Shown here: positions 18,476 through 26,805 of the stretch, one piece after another | Layout: every line of letters begins with the position of its first letter | Numbering within the stretch: position 1 is the first letter of the stretch | Origin: BOKV01 sp041987205 | Lineage (GTDB): Bacteria > Pseudomonadota > Alphaproteobacteria > Rhizobiales > Rhizobiaceae | DNA: 64,000 nt | Direction: 5' to 3' | NCBI GenBank assembly: GCA_041987205.1 | Contig: JBHIWX010000005.1 | Location: 1 to 64,000 of the forward strand | Notes under the pieces: generated by a model | Told to the model about the DNA's origin: nothing | The model's database searches: none | Seen by the model: only the letters and a program-made list of their open reading frames with translations | Program-made: the position numbers and the translations under genes

Positions 18476-19329
18476 GCCGACCATCCGCCGTCGATGACGA
18501 GATTGCCGCCGGTCATGTAGCTCGAAGCGTCGGAGGCGAGGAAGACCATCGGCCCGACGACCTCCTGCACCTCCATCATTCGGCCGAGCGGCATGCGCGC
18601 CTGATAGGCTTCGAGAAAGTCTGCCGGCTGGTCGTTGAAAATCCCGGCGAGCGTCAGCGTGTTGACGCGCACGCCCTTGCCGGCCCAGTAGGTCGCCAGA
18701 TAGCGGGTCAGGTTCATCACCGCCGATTTCGAAGTCGAATAGGCGACCGGCTTGTAGAAGGTCTCGCCCTGCTGGCGGCGATAGTCGTAGAGATCCTGGA
18801 CCGGCGACAGCATGCCATAGATCGACGAGATGTTCACGATCGAGCCGCGCCCGGCCTCTGCCATGCGTCCGCCGACTGCCTGGCAGCACAGCATCGTGCC
18901 CTTGACGTTGACCGCCATGACCTTGTCGAAGGACGCTTCGGGAAAGGTCTCGAAGGGACCGTTTTCCTCAAGCGGCGCGTCAGGCGGCGAATCGAGCGCG
19001 GCATTGTTGATCAGGACATGCGGCACGCCGAACGCCGCAACCACTTTGGCAACGGCATCGGCGATCTGATCCGATTGCGTGATATCGACGACCAGCGGCA
19101 GGACCTTGCCATCCGCGATCGCCTTTTCGACCGTCGCGTCTGAACGGCTCGGGCGATCGGAAACATCGAACACGACGACCCTGGCACCGCGTTCGACCAG
19201 CGCAGCCGTATAGGCCAGTCCGAGCTGACCCATGCCGCCGGTCACCACCGCGACCTTGCCCGTCAGATCGAACAGGGGATCGCTTCCAGTTGCGCCGGGC
19301 TTCGCATCGCTGTTCGGATCAGGTGCCAT
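18469..19329 (-). CDS. SDR-family oxidoreductase in the nonulosonate-type operon
   Basis: A 286-residue short-chain dehydrogenase. The Rossmann motif is VVTGGMGQLG, followed by NNAALDS and the catalytic Tyr/Lys in YSTSKSAV. The C-terminal MTGGNLVIDGGWSAW is the classic SDR end. The first 25 residues are polar and low complexity. It begins 23 nt after the NeuB-like gene stop and overlaps the CMP-sugar synthetase gene. SDRs of this type (for example PtmA) occur in legionaminate-type clusters, where they act on sugar precursors. A dehydrogenation or reduction step in the same pathway is likely but not proven. Confidence 0.85.
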   Translation of the reverse strand: MAPDPNSDAKPGATGSDPLFDLTGKVAVVTGGMGQLGLAYTAALVERGARVVVFDVSDRPSRSDATVEKAIADGKVLPLVVDITQSDQIADAVAKVVAAFGVPHVLINNAALDSPPDAPLEENGPFETFPEASFDKVMAVNVKGTMLCCQAVGGRMAEAGRGSIVNISSIYGMLSPVQDLYDYRRQQGETFYKPVAYSTSKSAVMNLTRYLATYWAGKGVRVNTLTLAGIFNDQPADFLEAYQARMPLGRMMEVQEVVGPMVFLASDASSYMTGGNLVIDGGWSAW

Positions 19330-19352
19330 GTCGGTTCACCGGCTCGCGGGAA

Positions 19353-20426
19353 TCATTCCGCGGCAACCGCCCTGGTGTCGACGGCATCGTCGTCGATAGC
19401 GTCTTCGCGCCGCAATTCCCGCTTCAGCGTGCCGCCGACCAACCGCGTGAAATGCTGCGGGGACAGGCCGCCATCGGCCGGGCTCTTCATCGCAATGTCG
19501 GAAGGTTTCAGGACGGTGCCGGCCGGCAGGTCGCGCGCGGCGACGAGCTTCTTGCCCATCTTGATGATCGGCTCGCGCTCCGAGTCATAGACCTTCTTGA
19601 TGCCGTCTCCCATGGCGAGCTCCGCCCGGTGGAGATCGCGGACCAGCTTGCGCATGCCCTGCGGCTCCAGAGAAAAGGCATGGTCCGTGCCCTTCATCGC
19701 CCGGTTGAGCGTGAAATGCTTTTCCACCATGCGCGCACCCAGCGCCCAGCCCAGCAGCGCCATGGCGATGCCGTTGTCGTGCGAGGAAAGTCCGATGACC
19801 GCCTCGGTAAATTCCCGGCGATAGGTCTCGATGACCCGCAGGTTGAGTTCTTCGAACTCGGCCGGATAGCCCGAGGTGCATTGGAACAGGCCGAGCTGGT
19901 CGTTCACCGCCAGTACGGTGTCAGCGGCTAGCCGGACATCGGCCAGTTCCGCACCGCCGGTCGAGACGAGGACAGGCTTTCCGAACGAAGCGACATGGGC
20001 AATCAGCGGCAGCGAGCGCACATCGCCGGACGCGATCTTGTAGGCGGGCGGATCGAAACGCTCGAGAAAATCCGCGCTCGGAATGTCGAAAGGTGTGGAA
20101 AACAGCGTGATCTTCTCTTCACGCGCGCAGGCGACGATCTCGGCGAATTGGCTTTCGTCGAACTCCAGCGCGTCGCGATGCAGGCCATAGGTCTCGCCAT
20201 AGCTGTTCCGATGGCTGTACGGCCTGTCGTAGAACTCGGCGGTGTAGAGTTCGCGATTGTCGCGCTTCTGGAATTTCACCGCGTCGGCACCGGCCTGCTT
20301 CGCGGCGCGGATCATCTCGACGGCGGTTTCGACCTTGCCCTGATGGTTGCAGCCGATCTCGGCGATGACATAGCAGGGCGCATCATCACCCAGGACGCGA
20401 CCGTCGATTGTCAGACTTGCACCCAT
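19353..20426 (-). CDS. N-acetylneuraminate synthase-like protein with SAF domain
   Basis: A 357-residue NeuB/PseI/LegI-type synthase, which condenses phosphoenolpyruvate with a six-carbon sugar to form a nonulosonic acid. The TIM-barrel domain shows YVIAEIGCNHQGKVETAVE, GADAVKFQKRDN, FSTPFD and IGLSSHD plus VEKHFTLNR. From about residue 285 a C-terminal SAF/antifreeze domain follows (AARDLPAGTVLKPSDIAMKS). It is the first gene of the operon with the SDR, CMP-sugar synthetase and transketolase. No NAG-2-epimerase, dehydratase, aminotransferase or acetyltransferase of the usual sialic, legionaminic or pseudaminic routes is in the window. Confidence 0.9.
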   Translation of the reverse strand: MGASLTIDGRVLGDDAPCYVIAEIGCNHQGKVETAVEMIRAAKQAGADAVKFQKRDNRELYTAEFYDRPYSHRNSYGETYGLHRDALEFDESQFAEIVACAREEKITLFSTPFDIPSADFLERFDPPAYKIASGDVRSLPLIAHVASFGKPVLVSTGGAELADVRLAADTVLAVNDQLGLFQCTSGYPAEFEELNLRVIETYRREFTEAVIGLSSHDNGIAMALLGWALGARMVEKHFTLNRAMKGTDHAFSLEPQGMRKLVRDLHRAELAMGDGIKKVYDSEREPIIKMGKKLVAARDLPAGTVLKPSDIAMKSPADGGLSPQHFTRLVGGTLKRELRREDAIDDDAVDTRAVAAE

Positions 20427-20494
20427 ATCGCCCGAATTCGACTTTCAAAACAGGAAAACCAACTCGTTTGGTAGAGGTCGCACCAGCCGACAAC

Positions 20495-20543
20495 AAGCAA
20501 CCGGAAGGCCCATCCATTCAGGAAAATCAACCTTTGGTTGCTT
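20495..20543 (-). terminator. Possible hairpin downstream of the sulfotransferase gene
   Basis: AAGCAACC (20495-20502) can pair with GGTTGCTT (20536-20543). A tighter hairpin CAACC-TTT-GGTTG (20528-20540) is an alternative; read on the minus strand it is followed by ATTTTCC. It sits in the 217-nt gap between the sulfotransferase and NeuB-like genes and could be a weak terminator. The remainder of that gap shows no gene. Confidence 0.3.
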
Positions 20544-20643
20544 CCCCCAAAGCTGCACATCCGGACATTTCGCCATCCGGTCAGACCCTTCCGGCAACGA
20601 ACGGCAAGGTGCGCCGGGAGACGAAACGGGCGCAATGCACCGC

Positions 20644-21924
20644 TCAGATATCGGCGCGTTGCACGAATTCCCGATGAAGCTCCGACCAGCCCGCGTCGAT
20701 CTGCGCACGCACCTCGTCCGGCAGAATCTGCGATCGGTCGAGAACGCTCCGGTCGATCCCGCCTCGCCGGGCGAAGGATGAGTTCGAACGGGTGGCCCAG
20801 CCATTGAAGGACGGGGTCAGCATCGATGGGTCGAATGGCACGCCGATTCTGTCCGCCAGCAATGCCATCACGTCGCGTGTGCGTCCGATCAGCGAGGCAA
20901 AGTCGATCAGCAACACCCGGTCGCCATGCGCATCCTTCAGCGCGCATCCGGCGCGTGCCGACAGTTCCCAGTGAACCATCGCCTTATCCAGGTCCTTGTA
21001 CGACTCCTTGTGATTTGATGCCGACGCATACCAGTCGGCTGGATTGCGGCACAGCCGCACGAAAACGCCATCGGGGTAGTCGTCGAAAAAGCCGGCAACC
21101 ATCGCATCGTCATCCATCTCGAAAGCGCCCGCGGTGAAGGCCACGGCCGACTTCTTCTCCCGCTCGACGTTTCGCCAGTCCGCATAGGCCGAGAAATAGG
21201 CGCCCGTGAAGATGTCGAGGCAATCGCGCCGGCTGCTTGGTGGCGATTCCGACCATGCGTCCAGAAAGGTTTCCAGATAGCGCCAGTAGGACCAGCGATG
21301 CGGATAGGCGGCGGACTCGTCCGCCCTGGAGGCTTTGTCATAGCCCGAGAGATTGAACTGACGATTGTTCCTGAGATTGTGGGTGATCAGCCTGTTGGCC
21401 ACCTGCGATGCACCGTCTAACGGCTGGACATCCGGCCAGGCGAATTTCGGCTTGCCGCCCCATTTCATTTCATAGGGAAAGGTCAGCAGATCGGGATGAC
21501 CGTCGAACAATTGCGACAGCAGGGTCCCGCCCGAACGGGGAACCTGCGAGATCAGCACGAGCGGCAGGCCGCGCGCATGTACCCGGCGCTTCGGCACATC
21601 CGCACCGAGAACCAGATCCGCCAGCGCGTCGGTCCGTGCCTGAACATCTTCGTGAAGCGCGGTGCTTTCCCGTGTCACTTCCCGCGCGAGCCGGGCCGAC
21701 ATTTTTTCCGCTGAGCGTTCGGCGTGGCTGATCCTGTCGTTCAGTTTCGCCAGACGTTTCTGCTGGACCCGGAACGCGCGTGCAGCCAGGAGCCCGCCGG
21801 CACCGGCAACGATCGGCAGGCCAAAAGCGGCGGCCAGGAAACCGCTGCGGAAGAGATCGAATGCGAGGAGGAGGAGGCCGAAAGCAAGAACGGAGAGGAC
21901 GGCGAATCTGTAGGCAGGGCGCAT
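20644..21924 (-). CDS. Membrane-anchored sulfotransferase-like protein
   Basis: A 426-residue protein. Two hydrophobic segments at about residues 8-26 and 30-47 anchor it in the membrane. A charged, probably coiled-coil stretch follows (about 50-95). The sulfotransferase domain starts at about residue 115 with VLISQVPRSGGTLLSQLF, which matches the PAPS 5'-phosphosulfate-binding loop. FVRLCRNPADWYASA corresponds to the 3'-phosphate-binding region. It is likely to sulfate a sugar of the surface polysaccharide, given its neighbours: the nonulosonate operon downstream and a divergent KpsC/KpsS-like gene upstream. The acceptor is unknown. Confidence 0.75.
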   Translation of the reverse strand: MRPAYRFAVLSVLAFGLLLLAFDLFRSGFLAAAFGLPIVAGAGGLLAARAFRVQQKRLAKLNDRISHAERSAEKMSARLAREVTRESTALHEDVQARTDALADLVLGADVPKRRVHARGLPLVLISQVPRSGGTLLSQLFDGHPDLLTFPYEMKWGGKPKFAWPDVQPLDGASQVANRLITHNLRNNRQFNLSGYDKASRADESAAYPHRWSYWRYLETFLDAWSESPPSSRRDCLDIFTGAYFSAYADWRNVEREKKSAVAFTAGAFEMDDDAMVAGFFDDYPDGVFVRLCRNPADWYASASNHKESYKDLDKAMVHWELSARAGCALKDAHGDRVLLIDFASLIGRTRDVMALLADRIGVPFDPSMLTPSFNGWATRSNSSFARRGGIDRSVLDRSQILPDEVRAQIDAGWSELHREFVQRADI

Positions 21925-22192
21925 TCGGACACCACCGGATTGGTCTCAATGCCCCACACCTTGCCCGTCATTCGACCGGCCAAACGGCATTCACACCGCC
22001 ACCTTAAATCGTGCGGTCCCACATTGAAATGGGGGTAACTGGCTTGCTCCAGAGCGAATTCCCGAGACCGGTCCAACCGGCCGCAATTGTGTCCCGACCC
22101 GCCGACAGCTAGAAAGCCGGATGCAATACGACGCTCGCCATCGGGGCCGACCGGATGGTTCCTGAATTTCATTATCGGACATTCGGCGCATC

Positions 22193-23944
22193 ATGAGCCG
22201 GTCTTCAAACCTGTTGCGCCGGATCGTTCGGCAGCCGGCCCTTCGGCCGCTCCGCCTCGCACGGCTCGACTGGTATGCGCGTCACGGCGGACATCAGGAC
22301 TGGAACCGCATCCTCGGCCCGGACCGGGCGAACTGGGAAAAGGCGCGCGACGCGGCAGCGGGCGGCCGGCGCGTGCTCGTGGCGACCGGCACAGGCGGGC
22401 ATTTCCCGGCGAGCGCCATCGACCGGCTGCTCGCGGTCGCGCTTACCCTGCGTGGCGCCGAGGTCCGTTTCGCGCTGTGCGACGGCGTGCTCGACGCCTG
22501 CCAGAAATGCGAATCCGACCTCTTCCCTGATCGGCGGCGCTTCGTGGCGCACGGCCCTGAACGCGACCTCTGCAAATCGTGCCACGCACCGGCGGCACGC
22601 GCGAACGAGGTTCTCGGCCTGCCGACCGATCGCTATGGTGGCCATCACCCGCCGGAGGACCGGGAGAAGGTCGCTGAAGTGCTGGCCGGCATCACGAGCA
22701 TCGATCAGGCATCCGGCTTCACCTGGAACGGCATCGATCTGGGCGAGCACGCGCTGGCCGGCGCCCTGCGGTTCTTCGCGCGCGCCGACCTCGAAGGCGA
22801 ACCCACGGGGCTGGCCGTCCTGAAGCGTTATCTCGCCGCCGCCTTGCGCACGGCGATGGTCACCCGACGCGTGATCGCTGACTGCCAGCCTGAAGTGGTG
22901 ATCCTGCATCACGGCATCTACGTGCCGCAGGGTGTGTTCGCGGCGGTCGCCCGCCAGTCGGGTGTGCGCGTCGTGACCTGGGCGCCGGCCTATCGCGCGC
23001 GCTGTTTCCTGTTCGCCCACGACGAGACCTATCATCACGCCCTGATGGACGAGCCGACGGAGTATTGGGCTGACACGCCGCTCTCGGCGGAGCAGAGGAC
23101 GCGCATCGTGGCCTATCTGAAGAGCCGCTGGACCGGCGAGGAGGACTGGATCCGGTTTCATCGCACGCCAGACATGAGCCTGACGCACGATCTGGGCGGC
23201 CTCGGCCTGACGCCCGGCAAGCCGCTCGTGGTGGCACTCACCAACGTCATGTGGGACGCGCAACTTCACTACCGGACGAACGCCTTTGCCTCGCAGGTCG
23301 AATGGCTGGCCGACACCGTGCGATGGTTCGCCGGCCGGCCCGACCTGCAACTGGCGATCCGGGTCCACCCGGCCGAACTGACCGGCAATCCGGTGTCGCG
23401 GCAGAAGGCCGCCGACGAACTGGCACGGCTTTTCGCGACCTTGCCGCCGAACATAGTCGTCGTCCCGCCGGAGAGTGCGCTGAGCACGTACGATCTTGCG
23501 CGCCAGTCGAGCGCCGCCCTGATCTATGCGACGAAGGCGGGTGTCGAACTGGCCGCGATGGGACTCCCGGTCATCGCCGCCGGCGAGGCGTGGTCGCGCA
23601 ACAAGGGCATCACGACCGATGTGGCGAGCCGGCAATCCTATGCCGACTGCCTCAACGCCATGCTTCCCGGAAAGCCGTTGTCCGAGGCGATTCGCGACCG
23701 TGCCCTGCGCTATGCCCACCACTTCTTCTTCCGGCGCATGATCCCGCTCGACATGGTCGACCGCAATGCCGGTTCGCGCATGTTCGACATTGCAGAAGAC
23801 GGGCTCGACAGGTTTCGCCCGGGCGCCAGCGCAGGCCTCGACGTCATCTGCGACGGCATCCTGGAAGGCACGCCCTTCCACATGCCAGATCAGGCTTTGC
23901 CGTCCGCCTCGCGGATGAGTGCGACCAGCGGATCCCAGTCATAG
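22193..23944 (+). CDS. Capsule polysaccharide synthesis (KpsC/KpsS-like) glycosyltransferase
   Basis: A 583-residue protein. The C-terminal half (about residues 330-540) shows the two-Rossmann pattern of capsule synthesis proteins: LQLAIRVHPAEL, PNIVVVPPESALSTYDL and AALIYATKAGVELAAMGLP. The N-terminal half begins with a GT-B-type VLVATGTGGHFPASAIDRLL and contains two Cys-x-x-Cys pairs (CQKCESD and CKSCHAP) that may bind zinc. It is likely to transfer sugars during capsule or lipid-anchor assembly. The last 18 codons are antisense to the end of the next gene, and the C-terminal SASRMSATSGSQS looks non-native. The gene is divergent from the sulfotransferase across a 268-nt gap in which nothing was recognised. 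Confidence 0.75.
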   Translation: MSRSSNLLRRIVRQPALRPLRLARLDWYARHGGHQDWNRILGPDRANWEKARDAAAGGRRVLVATGTGGHFPASAIDRLLAVALTLRGAEVRFALCDGVLDACQKCESDLFPDRRRFVAHGPERDLCKSCHAPAARANEVLGLPTDRYGGHHPPEDREKVAEVLAGITSIDQASGFTWNGIDLGEHALAGALRFFARADLEGEPTGLAVLKRYLAAALRTAMVTRRVIADCQPEVVILHHGIYVPQGVFAAVARQSGVRVVTWAPAYRARCFLFAHDETYHHALMDEPTEYWADTPLSAEQRTRIVAYLKSRWTGEEDWIRFHRTPDMSLTHDLGGLGLTPGKPLVVALTNVMWDAQLHYRTNAFASQVEWLADTVRWFAGRPDLQLAIRVHPAELTGNPVSRQKAADELARLFATLPPNIVVVPPESALSTYDLARQSSAALIYATKAGVELAAMGLPVIAAGEAWSRNKGITTDVASRQSYADCLNAMLPGKPLSEAIRDRALRYAHHFFFRRMIPLDMVDRNAGSRMFDIAEDGLDRFRPGASAGLDVICDGILEGTPFHMPDQALPSASRMSATSGSQS

Positions 23945-24819
23945 GCCGCCGCGGCCTGCCGCGCGCCCTCGCCCACCGCCGACAACGTGGCGGGATCAAG
24001 CGGCAGCGCATCCAGCCGGTCGATATCGAACAGGCTGACGCCGTGCCGGTAATGCGGCGGTGAATCCGCATCAAGATTGGTAATCACCGCCGAGCCGAAC
24101 CGCATGGCCATCTGCACGCTGGTATTGTTGGCGCGCACGCCCTGCGGAAAGAACGCCGTGAAGAACGTGCTCGACTGCAGATAGTTGAAGACTGCAGAAT
24201 CCGAGAGGAAGCCGAGGAAATGGACGCGGTCGCCGAAGATCTCCGTCATCTCCTCGAAGGCCGTCATGAAGCTGCCGGCGAAGTCGTTCCCCTCATGCAG
24301 CGCGGTCGACAGATAGAGCCCGTAGGATTTGCCGGTCGCCTCCAGCAGATGCCTTAGCTGGCGATAGCGGTCGGCCCGCATCTTGTGCGCCATGCCGAAG
24401 GAGAACACCGTCAGCTCCGTCTGCGGGAAGGCATGCGCGTCGATGAGGCTACCGGGACACCACGCCTCGATCACCCCGTCATGACGCGGTGATAGCGTTC
24501 TGGCGAGCTGTGCATTGCCGACGAAGACACGGGCGGCCAGCGCCAGCAGGCGCTGCTCGGTCGGCGTGTCGGAGAAATCGTGCAGGAAGAGATCGACCTT
24601 CTGGCCGGCCGGCCGGTTGGCGATGAAATGCTCCAGCCGTTCGCGGTCGTCTTCAGAGAACTCCGAGAGCTTGATCGACAGGAGCGCGTGCGTGCAGCGA
24701 TCGGCCTCTGGCGAGAACAGGCTGACCACCGGAACAGCGAGCCTTTCCCCAAGCGCATTGTTGAAACGCGCAATGCCGCAGGTGAACGGCTGCAGGTGAT
24801 AGCCAAGGATGCAATCCAT
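23890..24819 (-). CDS. Glycosyltransferase-like protein
   Basis: A 309-residue protein beginning MDCILGYHLQPFTCGIARFN. It resembles a GT-B fold: the segment around FVGNAQLARTLSPRHDG closes the first domain, and LTVFSFGMAHKMRADRYRQL opens the donor-binding domain with the typical FGMxxK pattern. VHFLGFLSDSAVFNYLQSS then matches the GT4 region. The usual E-x7-E motif is not evident. Its 3' end overlaps the convergent KpsC/KpsS-like gene by 55 nt. It follows 3 nt after the nucleotidyltransferase-methyltransferase gene and so belongs to the same minus-strand unit. The donor sugar is unknown. Confidence 0.65.
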   Translation of the reverse strand: MDCILGYHLQPFTCGIARFNNALGERLAVPVVSLFSPEADRCTHALLSIKLSEFSEDDRERLEHFIANRPAGQKVDLFLHDFSDTPTEQRLLALAARVFVGNAQLARTLSPRHDGVIEAWCPGSLIDAHAFPQTELTVFSFGMAHKMRADRYRQLRHLLEATGKSYGLYLSTALHEGNDFAGSFMTAFEEMTEIFGDRVHFLGFLSDSAVFNYLQSSTFFTAFFPQGVRANNTSVQMAMRFGSAVITNLDADSPPHYRHGVSLFDIDRLDALPLDPATLSAVGEGARQAAAAYDWDPLVALIREADGKA

Positions 24820-24822
24820 CGT

Positions 24823-25920
24823 TCAGGCCCGCTCGTAGACGAGGACGCGGCCCTTCCCGAGCCAGTCCATGCGCTTTTCTAGGTCGACACGGCGCCGGAA
24901 ACCCTGCAGCACGAACATAAGCCGCAGCATCTCCATGTTCATCAGGGTGATGTGCGAGGGATCGACATCGAACTCGGTCGTGACGTCGAACAGCGTCTGC
25001 GGCGCCGGGTGAAAGCGCGTCGTCACATAGACGAAGCGCGACGAGATCCGGCACATGTTCTGGACCGCCTTCTGGATGTCCAGCACGCTCATATGCTCCA
25101 GCACCTCGCGGCAGATGACGAGATCGTGGGACTGGTCGGGGTAGGTCGCATCGGTGATCGAGCCGATGGAGATGCGCTCACGCACTTCCGGAGGCGCCAG
25201 CGCCTTCGCATCCTCGGAGAAATCGACGCCATCGACACGAACGCCGAGTTCGTCCAGCAGATACATCAGCGCACCCGGCCCGCAACCCATGTCCAGCACG
25301 GTGTCCGGCTCGAAGACGTCGCGGATGAGTTCGGGATTGCGTCCTTCGATCCTGCGTCGCGTCTCAAGCGAATAGCTGTTCGCGCCCTCGCGCCACTCGT
25401 CGATGAAATAGTGCGAATCGTAATGGCTCGCCGCCTCGGCACGCTGCGAGAGAACAAAGGCCTCGTAACGCGCGATGTCGTCGGCGGTCTCCGACTGGCC
25501 GGACCGGGCAAGCAGCGCGCTCGACGAGGCTAGCATCGTATCGGTGTGGCGGATCTCGATGCCGAACTCCTGGCAGACCGCCACCTCCTCTGCCGGCAGC
25601 CGGTCCTGCCAGTCCGCGCCCTTGACGTAGAAGGCCGGGCGCAACTGCCGCAGCACCTCCGCCGTCGATGCGTCGCTGGCATGGACATGCGCGATCGGCG
25701 ACAGCGCGCCGATCACCTCCGCGCGCTGGTCTAGATCGAGCAGCGGCCGATGCTTGGTCGAGAGATAGGCGTCGCCGGCGATCCTGCACAGGATCGGCAG
25801 GCCGAGCGCCTCCGCCGCCCGAAAATAGGCGACATGGCCCGGATGCAGCGGGTCGAAACAACCATCTACCATGGCAACCTTTCCGGCGAACCCCGGCAGG
25901 TCGTCGAACTCTACCCTCAT
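24823..25920 (-). CDS. Cytidylyltransferase-like / SAM methyltransferase fusion protein
   Basis: A 365-residue two-domain protein starting MRVEFDDLPG; the ATG at 25920 is chosen because domain homology starts there. Residues about 14-140 are a cytidylyltransferase-like domain of the RfaE/TagD type: DGCFDPLHPGHVAYF, TKHRPLLDLDQRAEVIGAL and YVKGADW. Residues about 165-365 are a class I SAM-dependent methyltransferase with VLDMGCGPGALMYL (207-220) and a later VICREVLEHM. The nucleotidyltransferase would activate a small phosphorylated alcohol or sugar, and the methyltransferase would modify it or the growing chain. The fusion, between a glycosyltransferase and an FkbM methyltransferase gene, supports a decorated surface polysaccharide. 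Confidence 0.85.
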   Translation of the reverse strand: MRVEFDDLPGFAGKVAMVDGCFDPLHPGHVAYFRAAEALGLPILCRIAGDAYLSTKHRPLLDLDQRAEVIGALSPIAHVHASDASTAEVLRQLRPAFYVKGADWQDRLPAEEVAVCQEFGIEIRHTDTMLASSSALLARSGQSETADDIARYEAFVLSQRAEAASHYDSHYFIDEWREGANSYSLETRRRIEGRNPELIRDVFEPDTVLDMGCGPGALMYLLDELGVRVDGVDFSEDAKALAPPEVRERISIGSITDATYPDQSHDLVICREVLEHMSVLDIQKAVQNMCRISSRFVYVTTRFHPAPQTLFDVTTEFDVDPSHITLMNMEMLRLMFVLQGFRRRVDLEKRMDWLGKGRVLVYERA

Positions 25921-25927
25921 GCTGCGA

Positions 25928-26779
25928 TCACTTCCTGGTCTTCTTGGCGTAACGCGAGGTGATGCCGTTGCGATACGGCTCGTAGTGGAATTCCGCCGTG
26001 AAGGGCGACTGGAACAGGTCCAGATCCTCGCTTTCGGAAACGAAATAGGCGTTGATGCCGGAAAAGTCGCATCCGACCAGCGCCATCTTCTTGTCACGGC
26101 CGATGCGCTCCAGCCGCTTCAGCGAAGCGCCGAATTTCCGCGACCGGTCCCACGCGCCGTCGGCGGCGTAATCGACCTCCCAGTCGACCTGCCTCGGCAG
26201 GAACGGATTGTATTCGACGCATGCGACGCGGGCGCTGACGTCCAGTGCCCGCCAGATATGCGAGGTGTTCTGGTCGACATCGACGGAGGCGAGATCGAAC
26301 GCCTTGTCCTCGCCGACCAGCGTGTTGATGTTGTCGACGGTGACGAGCGAGTCGATGATCTTCAGCCGGCCGGAATCGCAATAGCGGGCGAATTCCTTGC
26401 GTGCCAGCGCGCACTCGACCGGATTGGCCTCGATCCAGATGCCGCTCCAGCCCATGACTTCGAGCAGGAAACGCGTCGTGTTCTGCGCGCCGTCGCTGGC
26501 GCCGATCTCGATGAAGCGCTTCCTGCCCTGTCCGATGCGATGAAAGATCTCCGACAGCACCGCATCCTCGAAATTCTGCGAGAACAGCGGGCTCGCCGGC
26601 AGGCTGACGGTTTTCGGATCGGCATATTTGGCAAGCGAGAGCCAAGGCATTTCCTCGACGATCGACTGCAACGCGGCCGTCGTCGTGGCATGCGCATCCG
26701 TGCGACCCTGCTCGCGCTTTCGCGCCAGCCTCGCTCGCACCGATTGGACGACCCTGTCGGGAAGGAAGCGTTTCGCCAT
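25928..26779 (-). CDS. FkbM-family methyltransferase
   Basis: A 283-residue protein. The FkbM-type SAM-binding core is visible in KRFIEIGASDGAQNTTRFLL and WSGIWIEANP, followed by DLASVDVDQNTSHIWRAL and a C-terminal ARVACVEYNPFLP. FkbM enzymes O-methylate sugars and natural products. Two starts are possible: 26779, with GGGGA at good spacing, and 26803, eight codons earlier and directly after the upstream stop; 26779 is preferred. The gene is 7 nt upstream of the nucleotidyltransferase-methyltransferase gene, so two methyltransferase activities occur in one unit. Confidence 0.8.
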   Translation of the reverse strand: MAKRFLPDRVVQSVRARLARKREQGRTDAHATTTAALQSIVEEMPWLSLAKYADPKTVSLPASPLFSQNFEDAVLSEIFHRIGQGRKRFIEIGASDGAQNTTRFLLEVMGWSGIWIEANPVECALARKEFARYCDSGRLKIIDSLVTVDNINTLVGEDKAFDLASVDVDQNTSHIWRALDVSARVACVEYNPFLPRQVDWEVDYAADGAWDRSRKFGASLKRLERIGRDKKMALVGCDFSGINAYFVSESEDLDLFQSPFTAEFHYEPYRNGITSRYAKKTRK

Positions 26780-26805
26780 GGCGTTTATCCCCGGATTGCC
26801 CATGC

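Noticed and set aside
22205..23881. Long minus-strand open frame (about 558 codons)
   Set aside because: Antisense to the KpsC/KpsS-like gene, with no motif or ribosome-binding site; a GC-driven shadow.
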